Origin: Selaginella tamariscina
Taxonomy: Eukaryota > Streptophyta > Lycopodiopsida > Selaginellales > Selaginellaceae
DNA length: 64,000 nt
Reading direction: 5' to 3'
Assembly (NCBI GenBank): GCA_003024785.1
Contig: PUQB01000252.1
Span: 124,001-188,000, forward strand
Positions 12,752-25,125 of the stretch are shown in pieces. The notes beneath the pieces were generated by a model. It made no database searches, was not told where the DNA came from, and saw only the letters and a program-made list of their open reading frames with translations. The translations under genes and the position numbers were made by a program. Position 1 is the first letter of the stretch, and every line of letters starts with the position of its first letter.

Positions 12752-13663
12752 TATGTAATACATATAACATTTGTATAAAAATTAATTTAATTAATTATTT
12801 ATAATGTTTTCTCCACCGGTGGATTGTGTAAATTATATATAAATTAATTTGGACTGACGGATTAAACACGAGCACATCAAATTACACAGTATGTGTGATG
12901 TCAAATGGTTTACTCACATCGCATATGTTGAGTAAATACGGCAGTAAATTAAATTTACTTCAGATGTGGATGAAGAAAATTATATTTTTTGAAATACATA
13001 AATTTACTCACGTGTTTTAGTTACCACCGGTGGATATGCTCTTACCTCATTAAATTTATATAATAATACCACGTTTATAATCTATAATGTAACATATCGT
13101 TATTTATTAATGTGACAAATGATTTATTACTGTGACATATGATGACGTAGAAGGGGCTGTATAACAAATTAGTTTTTTTTTTTTTATATTTATAAATTAA
13201 AATCTTTTTATAAAAGATAATTTTTAATATAAATTTAAAACAATTAAATATAACTTATATGTAAAATGAATCTATATAATTATTTAATTTAAAAATACTT
13301 TGTATAAGATGTAAATCTTCATTTATATAAGTTTAGTGGATATGATTATTAATAGATAATAAACATACTCTTCTTCTTCTCGTATACTTTATATGTATGT
13401 AACTAATAAAAGAATAGTTTCCTATAAAATCACATGATATGGTTATATACGTGTGAATTCTTGTATGTACAAGTTATGTGTTCACTATTGTATATTTTTG
13501 TTATATATAATATGAATAATAATTGTTTTCACAATCTTTTATTATATTTAAAACTTTTAATACGTATTTTATGTTGGGTATTCCAGTTTCTTTCATTAAT
13601 TACTTTACATAGCTGTATTAATTAATTACCATCTCTCCATGCGTATTATATGTTAAAGATTAA

Positions 13664-13847
13664 GGGTCATTTCGCATTAATTCTTAACTTAACTTAGCAT
13701 ACATAAGTTAAAGGGTTAAAGAGTGTATTTAATTAGCATTAAGTTGTTAAATTAAGGGTCATTTCGCATTAGTTCTTAACTTAACTTAGCATGCATAAGT
13801 TAAAGGATTAAGAATGCATTTGATTAGCATTAACCCTTAACAACTTA
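13664..13847. repeat. Tandemly doubled Harbinger terminal repeat (92-bp period)
   Basis: The terminal sequence TAAGGGTCATTTCGCATTA... begins at 13661 and again at 13753, and each copy is followed by the same ~90 bp (taagttaaagg..., tttgattagcatt...). The outer end of the element is therefore duplicated head to tail. Confidence 0.8.
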
Positions 13848-14184
13848 AATTAAGAAATTGTGTTAAGAGAATTGATTTGCACTTGTTGACTTTTAAATTT
13901 TTAATTTAAATTAAGAAATTGTGCTAAGGACAATAAATTTGCATAGATACTTATAATGAAAATATTACAGGCAATGAATTCGAATATTACCTTTAATACA
14001 ATATACTTTATATTTACATTTAAGTTAAACTTATTAACTTAATAATTTTTATAATGAACTTAACATATTTACATTCTATTAACATTTAAAATGATTTTAG
14101 TTATTATAGAAAATATAAAATATGGTGAAATGCTTATGCAATACATATTAGATTGAAAGTTTAAACAAGTAAAAACTTCATAAA

Positions 14185-14185
14185 A

Positions 14186-14217
<32 letters not shown>

Positions 14218-14248
14218 TATATATAATATATATATATAATATATATAT
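14185..14248. repeat. (AT)n microsatellite cluster
   Basis: Three interrupted AT runs lie inside the Harbinger element, between its terminal region and the minus-strand transposase. Confidence 0.85.
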
Positions 14249-14544
14249 GCATATGTGTTAATGTGTGTATATACATATATTTGCATTTCATATTTTTATT
14301 TATTTAATAAAAAAAGTACATAATATCTATTTATAGTATACATCCTTTTTCACATTTCATGTTTATCTTGAACACGTGATATTATTGTGGTCACAAAAAA
14401 AAAACAAAAAAAAAAAAAAAAATAATTAATAAAAGAAAAGAATTAACAATTTCCAAATTAATGCTTAAGAAATGGTGTTCTATTAATAAAATGAGCTTTA
14501 AGAGTTGACTTAATCGTACGAACATGTGTAATTACCTAACCAAG

Positions 14545-15600
14545 TTTTTGAGGATTTCGTCAAAGATTATTATTCTACTTAATCTCCTCTTTCTTGACAT
14601 AACATAATTTCTCTGTTTCTTTGCTCTTAAAGTTGCCTCATAATTAACCTCGCCCTCATCAATAAAGATGTTATGAAAAATAACATAAACACTCATAGTA
14701 ATGTGTGAAAGGTGAACTATCAATTTATAATCAAGACAACAAAATTTTTGTTTTAAAAAGCCAAATACTTGCTCAACACTTTAGTAAGCTCCTTATTAAA
14801 GGTTTCCTAACCAAGATTAAGATGAACATGTACAAGAACTCAAATTAAATATGTTATAAATATATCAACTTTATATGCTTGTGTATGGGACCAGTAAATG
14901 GTTATAATTAGTATCCTTTATTCCCCACAATATAAGGTTTCACGAAATCAACATGAGCAACCTTTAAAGGATGATCTTTTGATGAAGTGAGTAATTTTTT
15001 CAAACTCGCATATCATGCACGTTACCTGTAAATACCAAAACATTACACAAACACAATCAAAATGAATGTAACTTACTCACCTGACCATCCAGCGTTCACA
15101 TTTATAAACCTTTTATGTGCATTAACAACCCTTGCACAATGATGTTGTTCCGTTGCTTCTTGTCAAAGTAGTTTGTCTGGTCATTTGTAAAAGGCTGAAG
15201 TATCTCCACATGTGTGAAATTTATGGCCCCTGCAACATCTGGTAGATGAGTGTGTGTCACATCTTGAAACTCATGTGCCATCTCACAAACCTCATTTTTT
15301 GTCAATGGAAATGCCACCTTGTACCAAAAACGCTAACAAATAGCTAATGTCGTCTCCACAAACACAGGTATAATAGTCAAAGTTCCAATAACAAACCTTT
15401 CATCAATGTCCATGTAGTCATTGTTCCTCACCATCTTCCAAAGTGTAGCTACAGCTTTGATATCCACTCGTACAACTTCTCTGTAGTGGGTATCCCACCT
15501 TGAGATGTCATCCTCCAATACATTATAAATCATAATAAAGGTTCTTTGTAACATCTGAAGAAGCTTTATTCTTTCGTCATTGTAGTGTGACATTATAAAT
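14545..15600 (-). pseudogene. PIF/Harbinger transposase, decayed (minus set)
   Basis: Minus-strand frames give, from the N-terminal side, a helical region at 15333-15593, then DVAGAINFTHVEIL with a following DQTNYFDKKQRNNIIVQG (15102-15317), then a C-terminal part at 14532-14723. The block VAGAI.-T-H--I followed by -YF--KQR--IIVQ is the first catalytic-Asp region of Harbinger DDE transposases; here the usual D-G-T-H reads N-F-T-H. Frame changes and stops separate the pieces, so this copy is inactive. Confidence 0.7.
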
Positions 15601-15971
15601 GTATCCCACCATGCACCACTACGTAGTTGAACCCACTATAAAGGAGAAACTTATCGTTTGAGTCAGAATCTAAGTTGTTCATGATGAATTAACAAAAAAA
15701 TCCCTAACCATAGTCAAGGCTAGTGCTATTAAACAGTCATGAAAGTAATATAATTGATACTTATAATAGTAAACGAAAATGCATTAACATAATCCAATTA
15801 AAAGCTTGCAAATGATAAATATTTGCAACCTACATGCACCCATGCTAATCTAGTCTTTATTGCCCTATTCACAAATGTGATTAGTAATTTATGTCATAGC
15901 CAAAGCAAACTTCTCAATAGAAGCATTCTTTTCCCTCCTCAACTCTACTATCCTTTCAAATTGGTGGTTCC

Positions 15972-16560
15972 TCATTTTAACTTGAGCTCGAAGTACATTT
16001 GTACCTTTATTAACAGCTTCAACCAAACTAGACTTTCCTTATTTGCATGCCTTCTCTTCCTAGTGATACTATCTCCATCATCATCTAAGCTATCAACAAT
16101 CAGAGGTGCGCCTATTGAAGTCGCTTGTGAAGTTGGAGTTGTTGGTGGATAATTCTCAGAGTCATGTGTCATGTAGTTTCGATCACCTAGAAATGAATCC
16201 AAGAGATCAAACAGGTTCAATTCCATGTTTGGCAATCCAAAGTGTCATTTCTCCATATTTGACAAGCTCGAATATGCAACAACTCTCAACTTCCTATTGT
16301 GGTCATGAATAATTTTATAATCATTAATCAAGTTCTCCCACTACTTACGACATTGTTCTCCATCATGATCGTCAAACCTTATGCTTACATTTCTTTTGCA
16401 ATTTGTCTCCAACGTGCATTTGCTTCATAGTTGACATCTGTAACTTAGCCATGAGCTCTTGTCATTTCAACTCCACAAGCATCTTTATGTCGTCCATTGT
16501 CCAATTCTGAGATTGAGGTTGGTTGCTTCTTGCTTGCCCCTCAATTTCTTGTGAATCTTT
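15972..16560 (-). pseudogene. Harbinger Myb/SANT-like partner ORF, decayed (minus set)
   Basis: Minus-strand frames contain NWTMDDIKMLVELK near 16480-16520, a tryptophan-anchored WRQIAKEM near 16400, and WENLINDYKIIHDHN near 16320. An acidic/basic tail ends in RKRRHANKESLVWLKLLIKV (15990-16090). This is the layout of the Myb-like second protein of PIF/Harbinger elements, which helps bring the transposase to the ends. In-frame stops and shifts disable it. The motif KW[DE]N[IL]-NDYK-IHD is shared with the plus-strand copy near 17970. Confidence 0.55.
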
Positions 16561-17759
16561 CTTAAACCTTGGCCCTTGCCCTCATTTTCACCAATGTCAA
16601 TTGTTTCACCTACCACCTTTGAAGATTGTTGCGTTTTACTTGTCGAACAACTCTAGCTGACCTAGTTTGAGCTACTTATGAGCTTTCAACCACCTCTTGA
16701 GCTGAGCTCAAGCCAGCCTAGCTAGGGGTGGCATGAAGCCCGACAACACATGTTGCCAAGCTTTGGGCTGCCTCCTGAGCTTGGCAAGTGTTGGGTGAGC
16801 TCAAGCCAGCCAGGCTTTGGGGCGCCCCGTAGTAGCTTGGGTCACTTTTAAATCTCGATTCTTGATTTAAGGGTCACTTACCTTAACTCTCTTTTTGCTT
16901 TCGTGATAGCATATTTAGAAATAAATAGTTTTTTTTTTTAAATAAGACCCTAATGTATAGGTACTCATCTAATGAGTGTTGTTTTTTTGAATGATTAAAT
17001 ATAGTTTGGAAATAACTTAAACGTCATATTATGTATTAAAATAAAAATATAATAAATATTATTTTGGTAATTATCCCTTCCCATACATGCACCCATACAA
17101 ACATACATATATACATAGAGAGAGTTTTTTAGATACAACCTTTTTAAAAGCTTTTTGATTTAATTTTACGCACAAAAAAAGGTTTTTTTTTATTTCTCAC
17201 AACCGAATGCCTTGTTTTAGGGTTCTCCATGAAGTGTGCTCTATGAGGAAATGTGACGGTTTCTAGTGAGTCTCAATCCACTGCATTCTAGAGGCATTGC
17301 ATTCACTCCCCTTGCAAATTATGCCCATCCCAACTCTCACACTCCACATGGACACCTAGCCGCATCCACTACCCCCTTCACCCTTGCATTCTTCCCCTCC
17401 CTATTCCAATTCACATCATCCATCCTGCTCGACTTTGCCTTCACCTTTTTAGCCTCTCCCCGCACTAGCATGCACATCAAACCCTAGGGTGATAACCAGC
17501 ACACATCCCATTCTCCCACTTTGACCTTTGACTTTTCAAATACTCTTCCGTAGTGCAACTCAAGATTCCAAACCCATGTGAAAACATTCAACTATAAAGC
17601 AGCAGATTTGGACAACGTGAATAGCTTACACATGAACAAGTTAGTACAAATAGATAGTCTGCCATACTATATCTATTGTTAGTCATATCATGTGGATTGT
17701 CTAATGTACCATGCGGCCGTCCAATGTACACAGTATGTCCGATCAGTTTTCAACGATCT

Positions 17760-18230
17760 TAAAAGACTTCAGGGATTAAATGCCATTGCAATTGGAATTG
17801 GACTTAGAAAGAGGTACATTTGCTTATAAAGTTAAAGAAAGAGGAATTCCTTGAGTGCTTGAGAATGTTTACTCGAGAGAAAAGCCAACAAACTTCACAA
17901 CAGTGCTAGTTGCAAATTGTAAAGAGATTTCAAGAGAGATTTGGATGTGATGATTGAGATGCAGAAGCTTACAAAAGAAATGGGATAACATTGTCAACGA
18001 TTACAAGCACATTCATGATTATGATCAAGCAGATGGGTAGTACAAACTACTTTGAGTTAGCATCAAAGGAGATAAAGGACCTTGGACTTCCATATATGTA
18101 TCGAGAGATATATGAGCAAGTAGACAGTTTTATGGGTGCTCGAGTTGTTTCATTTCCAAGAACTACAACTAATATGGAAGATCATCCAAATGACATCCTT
18201 GGACAAGGTGTTGAAAGTGAAGCTTCATAG
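17760..18230 (+). pseudogene. Harbinger Myb/SANT-like partner ORF, decayed (plus set)
   Basis: On the plus strand the frame near 17960-18035 reads KKWDNIVNDYKHIHDYDQADG. It continues after a one-base shift as NYFELASKEIKDLGLPYMYR and a C-terminal region ending at 18230. It is homologous to the minus-strand copy at 15972-16560 and lies upstream of a second transposase, so this is a second complete gene set in opposite orientation. Confidence 0.55.
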
Positions 18231-18779
18231 ATGTCAAGTGAGAATCTATTAAAAGACTGGACCAAGTCTTTAACAGTAGTAGTCGACGTAAGAAGGCATC
18301 TCCACCACTAGTCTCTATTTTATGAAGGAGCTACCATATTGTTGGCACAATGAAATGCAGAGTTGAGATAATAATATGAGTGGTAGTGTCAACAAGCTAA
18401 AAGGAGATTTGCAATTAGACAATAGAGAGCTGATGTAACAACCTATTTGCATCTACATTTGATCGTTTAGTGATTACATTGTGTAATGATGCAACATATG
18501 AGTAAAAGCATTCTTATTTTTTCTGTATTATAAATCTTAATTGATTTTTTTTTTTTTGCTTAAGTACAAAGTCGACATTTAAATGAATCAAATGTTAGGA
18601 GTAGTAGCAACTCATATAAATCAAAATTGAAAAAGAATGTGTTAGCAATGGCAATCGATGGAACTCATCATTCTTTAATAATAGCTTTTATTGTAATGAA
18701 ATGGATGATAAATCTGATAAAGAAAAAAAAGAAGAAGATGAGTAAAATGTTCATGATAAAATGAAGAAGGCTGTAGATG

Positions 18780-19965
18780 ATGCAACATCAACATCATGGT
18801 GGATAAAGCCTCAAAGTTTATACTTGGAGGGATATATTTATGAAAGATGTGTATAATGATGAACGTTGGACAAGGAAGCTATGCATGTCTAAACAAATAT
18901 TTTTGAATATTAGTGTATTGGAGCCTAATATTACAAAAAAAGATACATGGTTTCAAAAAGTTATTCCATTGACATTAGAGTGGGTGTAACTTTGTACAAG
19001 TTGGTGAAAAATTTAAACTATGATGATATAGGAGAGTCACATGCATAAAGAATTATAATAAAGATTGTTCAAGTAATTATTCATCAATTTTCTTATAAAA
19101 TTACTTTTTCAGCAATTGAGAATAAGGTATGTATTGTTTCTAATAAGTTTTAGGAGATAACTCATACTGTATTATCAAATGTGGTGGGAGCGATTGATTG
19201 CACACACATTAAAATTCTTCAGTTGAACACTCTAGATTATGAAGATTACTTTGATAAAAATAATAAAATATAACATTATCTTACAAGTTGTTGATGCAAA
19301 AAAAAAAAAAATTTCAAATATAAATGTGAGTTGGCCAAGTATGTAATTTTTAAGTTTAAAATACTATTTTATTTTCATGATAATGTAAGTAATGCACAGG
19401 ATATGCATGTTTGGAGAAATTCAAAGTTAAAATAAAAGATAAATCAAAATATTTATCTTCAAGGTCTAGTAATACTAATTTTTGATGAAAATGTAAAACC
19501 TTATTTGGTAAGGGACAAAGATTACTAATTGACTTCATATTTAATGATAATGTATATATGTATGTTATTTCTAAATCTTGTTATTATTTAATATTTACAT
19601 TTGTAGATATGCATCTCTTGTTGGACAAAAAGTGTTTAACAAATATTATACACATGCACGATTAGTTGTAGAACAATTATTTGGATTTCTAAAACAAAAG
19701 TTTTGGTATTTGAACAAGAAATTAAAAATTACAGTTAAACATTAAGCACATGTTAAAGCATGTTGTACACTTCACAATTTTTTAATTGATGAAGACCAAA
19801 CAAATTTAGAAAAAGAATTAGTATAATATGAAGAAACTGAAAAAGACGTTGTGATAAAGTTCAAATCAATTACAAAAATACAAATTCAAAATTAGAATCA
19901 CAAGAACCTACAACTGTTGCAAGAGTGGCACATGATATGAGACATGTTTTAGAACACTATTAGTG
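18780..19965 (+). pseudogene. PIF/Harbinger transposase, decayed (plus set)
   Basis: Plus-strand frames show, in order, DERWTRKLCMSKQIFLNISV near 18860, then NVVGAIDCTHIKIL near 19190 (first catalytic D; D-C-T-H instead of D-G-T-H) with -YEDYFDKNNK after it. Near 19620-19790 come RLVVEQLFGFLKQKF and 'ACCTLHNFL', the typical C-terminal catalytic-Glu and cysteine region of the family. Stops, frameshifts and A-rich insertions interrupt it. Confidence 0.65.
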
Positions 19966-20834
19966 TTTAATACTTAAAAGTTATATTAGATTTTTATTAA
20001 TATGTGGTTGTGGTTGAGTTATTAATTATTACTACTAATAAAAGTTAAGCAATATTAAATAAATATTATGAAAAAAATAATTTATCTAAAAACCTCTTGT
20101 AAATTGCTAATGTAAAACATAATTAAATTATAAGTGTTTGTGGGCGCCATTGCCACATAAGCACTAAATAAGCCTTACTTAAATTATGCATGATTTTAAA
20201 TTAAAAATAAGAAGGATGTAGATCCTTCACCTTTTAAATTATAATAATTAAGTAGATATAATGATATGCAAACTCAAGTGGGAAGGGATTTTCTTAAATA
20301 TGTTTTATTAAATGCATTTAATACACTTATGCTAAGCACATGTGGGAAGGAAATTTCCCTTTATTGTTAAAAAATTTCACATAATTTATACTATGCTAAG
20401 GATAAGTGAAGAAACACCCTCAAACTTTAAAATATAAGATTATTACAACGCAAAGAGCAACTTAAACAATATTGTATATAAGAAATATGAATAAGATCAT
20501 ATATATTTTAATTTATCAACACTATAATGAACATGAGATTCTTTCTTATATTTTGATATTCACAATTATACATTTATATGTCTCGTCCTTCATTATTATA
20601 ATTATTTTATTTTTTTAATTTATTCTTTAATGTTTAACAATCTTATCCATAGTATAATTATCTATCTTTATTTATTCATATTTGTATTCGCAATACAGCT
20701 ACGACCTTATTCAAGAGTTTTTAATATATATTGTTTTTATATTTTGCTAATAAGATTCTAGAATATTTTTATGTAATAATGAATTTTTATATAATAATTA
20801 TAATAATAACACTTTTATTAAATAATAATAATAT

Positions 20835-21240
20835 GCTGGCAATGATATTTAAATGGTAAATTATGTGCATATATTCCTATTTTAAATAAATATATGTGAA
20901 TATTGTGTTCATGAGTGTTGCACATATACAACATTATATATATGTGTACCTTGTACTTTTTTTGTTTTAACAATTAATGTGTGGATGTGTATTAAAAAAA
21001 TTAATAATTTGATCCTTAAATCAACTGTTGATGTATTTAGATGTGATGATCAGTTAGAATAAGACGGAATCGAAAATGAATATAACTCAATAATCATACT
21101 TTCCCTTTGTCCATGCTCTATAGATTTGTTATAAATATTTATTAAATTATCAGGATTTTAAATTTAACAATGTATTTATTTTAATAAATTTGCATACCCA
21201 TATACAATACGACAGATTCTCACTTAAGAATCTTTAAATA
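20835..21240. repeat. Start of a third tandem unit
   Basis: This stretch matches about 5595-6010: the decayed Cys-rich 3' end, the ATATATGTGAATATT-like segment and the TTTAATAAATTTGCATAC(C/T)CATATACA block, in the same order. Homology fades after about 21240, where the gene island begins. The stretch 21241-21875 holds no supportable gene; it is probably the 3' flank of the next gene. Confidence 0.6.
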
Positions 21241-21875
21241 AGATTAACCCCTAAGTTCTTGTTATATCCTTGAATATGCTTGGATATACTAAGAATATCG
21301 GCTTTGATTTGATATATTCTAATTTTGATTAACTTTGGTATAATTTATTGACTTTTGACTTTTGTGTCAGCTGTTACGTGACCTTGTTAACGTATAAAGT
21401 AATTTGTTTTAACATTACAAATTCAGACGGTGAACCCAAAGATTAAAAGCTTATAACCTTATTTAGAAGCTAATTAACGATATAGTATGACGTGGATGGC
21501 ACACAATGGCGGCAAAACTTGGTGGAAACAATCACGTACTGTGCTGAAGCCACGTTTTAGCCGTGTCACCAAGTAATACGTCCCCCGAACGTATGTTGTA
21601 TAGTAGATGTAATATATATATATATAGCCTGACTTAGTTACAAACAGTTGTACATACAACTATGGAATTATTGTTATTTGGATTGATATTCGAATGTCTA
21701 TATTAGAATATCTATATAACTTGGTCTTAAACATACTTTCTTACACACACACACATATATATAGAGATAGAGAGAGATTAATGTGTTGGAAAGTTTGGCA
21801 TAACTTGTAAAAGAATAAAATTAATAATTTTTTCTCTACAAATAAATAAACGCAAAAAGAAGAATGGACTTAACG

Positions 21876-23684
21876 TCATGTCTGAATGCAGGCCCTGTAG
21901 TTTATTGCAATATCGCATTTAGATGTGTTGGACCGGCTGGGTATGTACACCCCTGTACCAGGCCTGGCTTGCCAGCTTCCTCCTGCATAAACATGTTAAA
22001 ATTCATATAATATCTTATATCATGTTATATAATTTGGTCATATCCATTTGTTCATCTACATTTTGTTAGTTGATATCATTTATTGGAGATTAACTTTGTA
22101 AAGTAACCACGTGTGTGTATATATATATATATACTTTCGTGCATCTTCCTATACTAATGCAAAACAAGATATACAAGTGTGTAAAACTGAGTAACAGACA
22201 CACGGCATAGAAGTGATACTTTATATATATATATATATATATACATTAATCTATTTAATCATGGATTACATTGCATACCTGTTGTAGATTGTCCACAGTT
22301 GTTTGCTGAGCTCGATGACTTAGTTCTTTCAGGCTGATCCAGGCCAAGGAATAAGAGAATCCTCTTTGCAGGGTCAGCGTTAACAGCATATTTCGTACCT
22401 TCTAGTTTTACTAGCGACCTGCTTAAACGTGAATTAAGATGAGTGACAGTATTGATTGTAATAGGTCTAATAATGATACATGCATAGAATATTTAATGTG
22501 CCAATACATCAATGATCTGTCCATTTTAATGTGTACATACATACGTATTATTACTTTGCATGTGTGTATTGGATGGTAATCTATATGTATGTGGTTGCGT
22601 GTGGAACCATACACTTATATACAGACGTCATTTGCATGGAGGAATCGGCGTAAATGCAAGTATAATTGTATTGCAAGAGTACGTCTACAAAGAATGATAA
22701 GAGGGATTACATACACGTGTGTCACTGCGAGTGTCTGTGTGAGTACCACGTCAGTATATTGCACGTCTATCACATTGTACATTGATAAGGGCCAGCTATA
22801 TACAGAACAGCTTCGGGAACTGTACAGAACAATATGTGTATATGCCACGCCGATATGGATGGATGTAAAATGGAAACTATACGTGTGCATGAATGCATTG
22901 TAAACTTACAAACACCCAACTACACACATACATATATTTACTACGTACAGACAACATAATTTCTCTGTCGTGCATTACGACGTAGATATATAGCACAAAG
23001 ATTATATGGATGCGTACACACAACGGTGTCTGCGTGCGCAGAGATATCTATATTATGCAGAATAACAAACAATATACCAGAATCTCTCTCTCTCTCTCTC
23101 GTGCGTGTAAAGTACATTCTAACTCTTCTTTTCCATTTAAAAAAGAATACTCAACAATTATTTGTGTGTGTAATGTGTATTCATGCTTATATTTAATGCT
23201 TATATGCTGAGGAGTTATGCAATTTACAATAGAAAGAAGTTTATGCTCACCCGGCTGGAAAAGTTAGATTTAAACCTCCCTTAAACAGACCATCAACATT
23301 CTCAATCGTTTTCCCAAGCACTAACGAAGATTCAGCTAACAACGAAATGAGATAGAGAGGCTGCACTGATACATGCTGGTCCTGAATCGGAAAGGGCTTT
23401 CCCTGCAATATGAAAACGTCTCTAAATTGCTCAATAGACTTAACTCCTATATGTATGTATGCCTCCGTGCCTGGTCATGCACGTGTTCTACGATGATAAT
23501 ATTAATAACAATAAAACGAAGCCTTGACGAACCTCTTCGATAACGTGCATGATGAAACAGTTTGGCCTCCTGTCGCAAGACAAAACGTTCGTCTCTGACA
23601 AATGGTCAACCAACGACTTTACAGACTCCTGTATAGTCCTCGGTGTTTTCCCTGACAAATCAAAATATAATATGTATTTGTTAT

Positions 23685-23717
<33 letters not shown>

Positions 23718-24470
23718 ATATGACAATAACTGTAACTAAACCAAGAGCATATAGTGCCCACGTTTTACACCTACACAACTCCAAAGTTGCAGAGAGAGCT
23801 TAGTTAGATCCACTGTTCCTGATAATATCCGGATCTTATCTTATAGTGACTATCTTCTCTACTTATCTATTTTCAACTAAGAGCACAACATACAATAGAT
23901 ATATACGTGTTTTACATTATCTTGCATTCTGATACCACTTACCTAGGAGTTGCTTCATTGGTTTCTGTAGAGCTCTTCAGCTTCCCTTTTATGCAAGTTC
24001 GATCACCTATATAACAGAGGGTTATCAGAAACGAGCCAAACAGGATTGAAAGCCATACCAACAGGAGTTTTGTCCAGGATTTCGGTTACCAAGTTCACCA
24101 GCTGAGTTCGTTTTGGTGCGTCCAACACGTGATTGCACAACTGACCTTCAGCAGCATTCACCTGCATAGTGAGCAACAATAATCAAACTCTCGACAGGAA
24201 CACACGTGCACACGCACACACACTCACTCAAAACTGTATGCTTTGTACCTTCTGCCGCCCAGTTTCAACAACTTCAACTAGCGCCTACTTCCTGCTCGTC
24301 TTTACTTATAACCTCTGCAACCCACATTCAACACGCCATTACAAACACTGTCAGGATTTCCCTCTCGAAAATTACACATAATAAAAATGCATTCTTGAAC
24401 ATGTGTAAATACGTACATGCAAACAGTACGTGCGTGTATATGTGTATGTCTAACATCAAATACATACGCA

Positions 24471-24510
<40 letters not shown>

Positions 24511-25125
24511 CTGTTATTACCACTGTACTCCAAAAGTGCTCGTACCTTGCTGCTTCGGATTCTCGTCGCTGGAGGCATTACCCGTGTCCTCCTCTTGTTG
24601 GGAAACCATTGGAACAGGTGAAGGCGACGAATCCACTGAAGAAATCTCCTCCAGGGCACTCGGAGGAATCGGCATTTTCGATCCTCTGTATTCATCGCTC
24701 TGTTGCTGCGCATTCTTTGTCTTTGTCCGATCAAGCTGCTGTTTTTTCGAGAAATCCCTCCGTCCGGCTTCTCGTTTCGGAGACGGCTTCCCATTGGGGA
24801 TTTGCGGCGTTTGCTGCTTCCTCATCGCTACCTGTTGTAGAGAGAGCAGAACCTCGGCTACAGAGAAGTACTGCTGCATATGGAGAACACCGTTCCAGCT
24901 AAACCGCCGCTGTTGGATGGATCCTAGAACGCAATCGTATTCACCTGGCGCACCGACAAGATGCAAATGTTGACACAGAGCGTCGATGATCGCATTCGCC
25001 GCGGCGAATTCCCCACGGAGCCATCCGATGAATGCGTCCCGCTGGTCCGGAAGCCAATGCCTTGCCGGCTGATGGAGGACACTCGCCTTTTCAGGGCTCA
25101 TTGCTGTGATCGCCTGATTCGCCAT
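21876..25125 (-). CDS. ALKBH10/ALKBH9-like 2OG-Fe(II) oxygenase-fold protein (437 aa)
   Basis: Eight exons join in phase: 25125-24546, 24277-24249, 24161-24007, 23974-23943, 23651-23533, 23402-23251, 22418-22279, 21982-21876. The start is ATG 25125; an in-frame TTG further upstream was rejected. Residues 31-100 carry the N-terminal signature of plant ALKBH10 proteins (WLRGEFAAANAIIDALC, then IQQRRFSWN and HMQQYFSVAEV). Residues 255-400 follow the AlkB-type core (RRPNCFIMHVIEE, then GGLNLTFPAGSLVKLEG, PAKRILLFLG), and the C-terminus has the family's PGTGVYIPSR motif. Relatives such as Arabidopsis ALKBH10B remove m6A from mRNA. Here the core appears shortened between residues 230 and 265. I see no HxD/E pair, and the position expected for the distal iron-binding His reads Asn (YAVNADPAK), so catalysis is doubtful. 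The family call is firm; the activity is not. Confidence 0.85.
24474..24508. repeat. (TA)n microsatellite in ALKBH10-like intron 1
   Basis: About 17 TA repeats lie 38 bp downstream of the exon 1 donor (minus-strand sense). It produces spurious YIYIYI-type reading frames on both strands. Confidence 0.9.

Larger units (their letters stand above)
13664..20419. mobile_element. Large PIF/Harbinger element (6.8 kb) with two transposition gene sets
   Basis: The left end GGGTCATTTCGC... is preceded by TAA. The right end (...AAACACCC) is its inverted counterpart and is followed by TCA, a likely decayed copy of the TAA target site. The matching unit 1 site near 5350 is uninterrupted. Inside are a minus-strand transposase and Myb-like ORF (14.5-16.6 kb) and a plus-strand Myb-like ORF and transposase (17.7-20.0 kb), all disrupted. 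A TIR-like aagggtcacttaccttaact near 16868 suggests that one element sits inside or beside another. The 16.6-17.7 kb middle holds no recognised gene. Confidence 0.65.
5595..20834. repeat. Tandem segmental duplication, unit 2, expanded by transposons
   Basis: This is the paralogue of 225-5594. Collinear homology is interrupted by three insertions: the hAT remnant (about 9431-11399), the Harbinger-type MITE (11695-12751) and the large Harbinger element (13664-20419). Removing these ~9.8 kb brings the unit back to about 5.4 kb. The stretches 5640-8120, 8887-9420, 12755-13660 and 20420-20834 contain no gene that I can support. Confidence 0.75.

Noticed and set aside
13664..13847. CRISPR-like or LTR interpretation of the doubled 92-bp repeat
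   Set aside because: There are only two copies, without spacers. Each equals the Harbinger terminal repeat next to TAA, and plant nuclear context excludes CRISPR.
17266..17487. 73-codon plus-strand frame in the Harbinger middle region
   Set aside because: It is Pro/Ser/His-rich low-complexity sequence without homologous copy, domain or splice context. It is probably chance in a C-rich stretch.
24206..24973. 255-codon plus-strand frame rich in Cys/Phe/Ser
   Set aside because: It is antisense to exon 1 of the ALKBH10-like gene and crosses a TA microsatellite (YIYIYI run). The minus-strand frame has clear family similarity.
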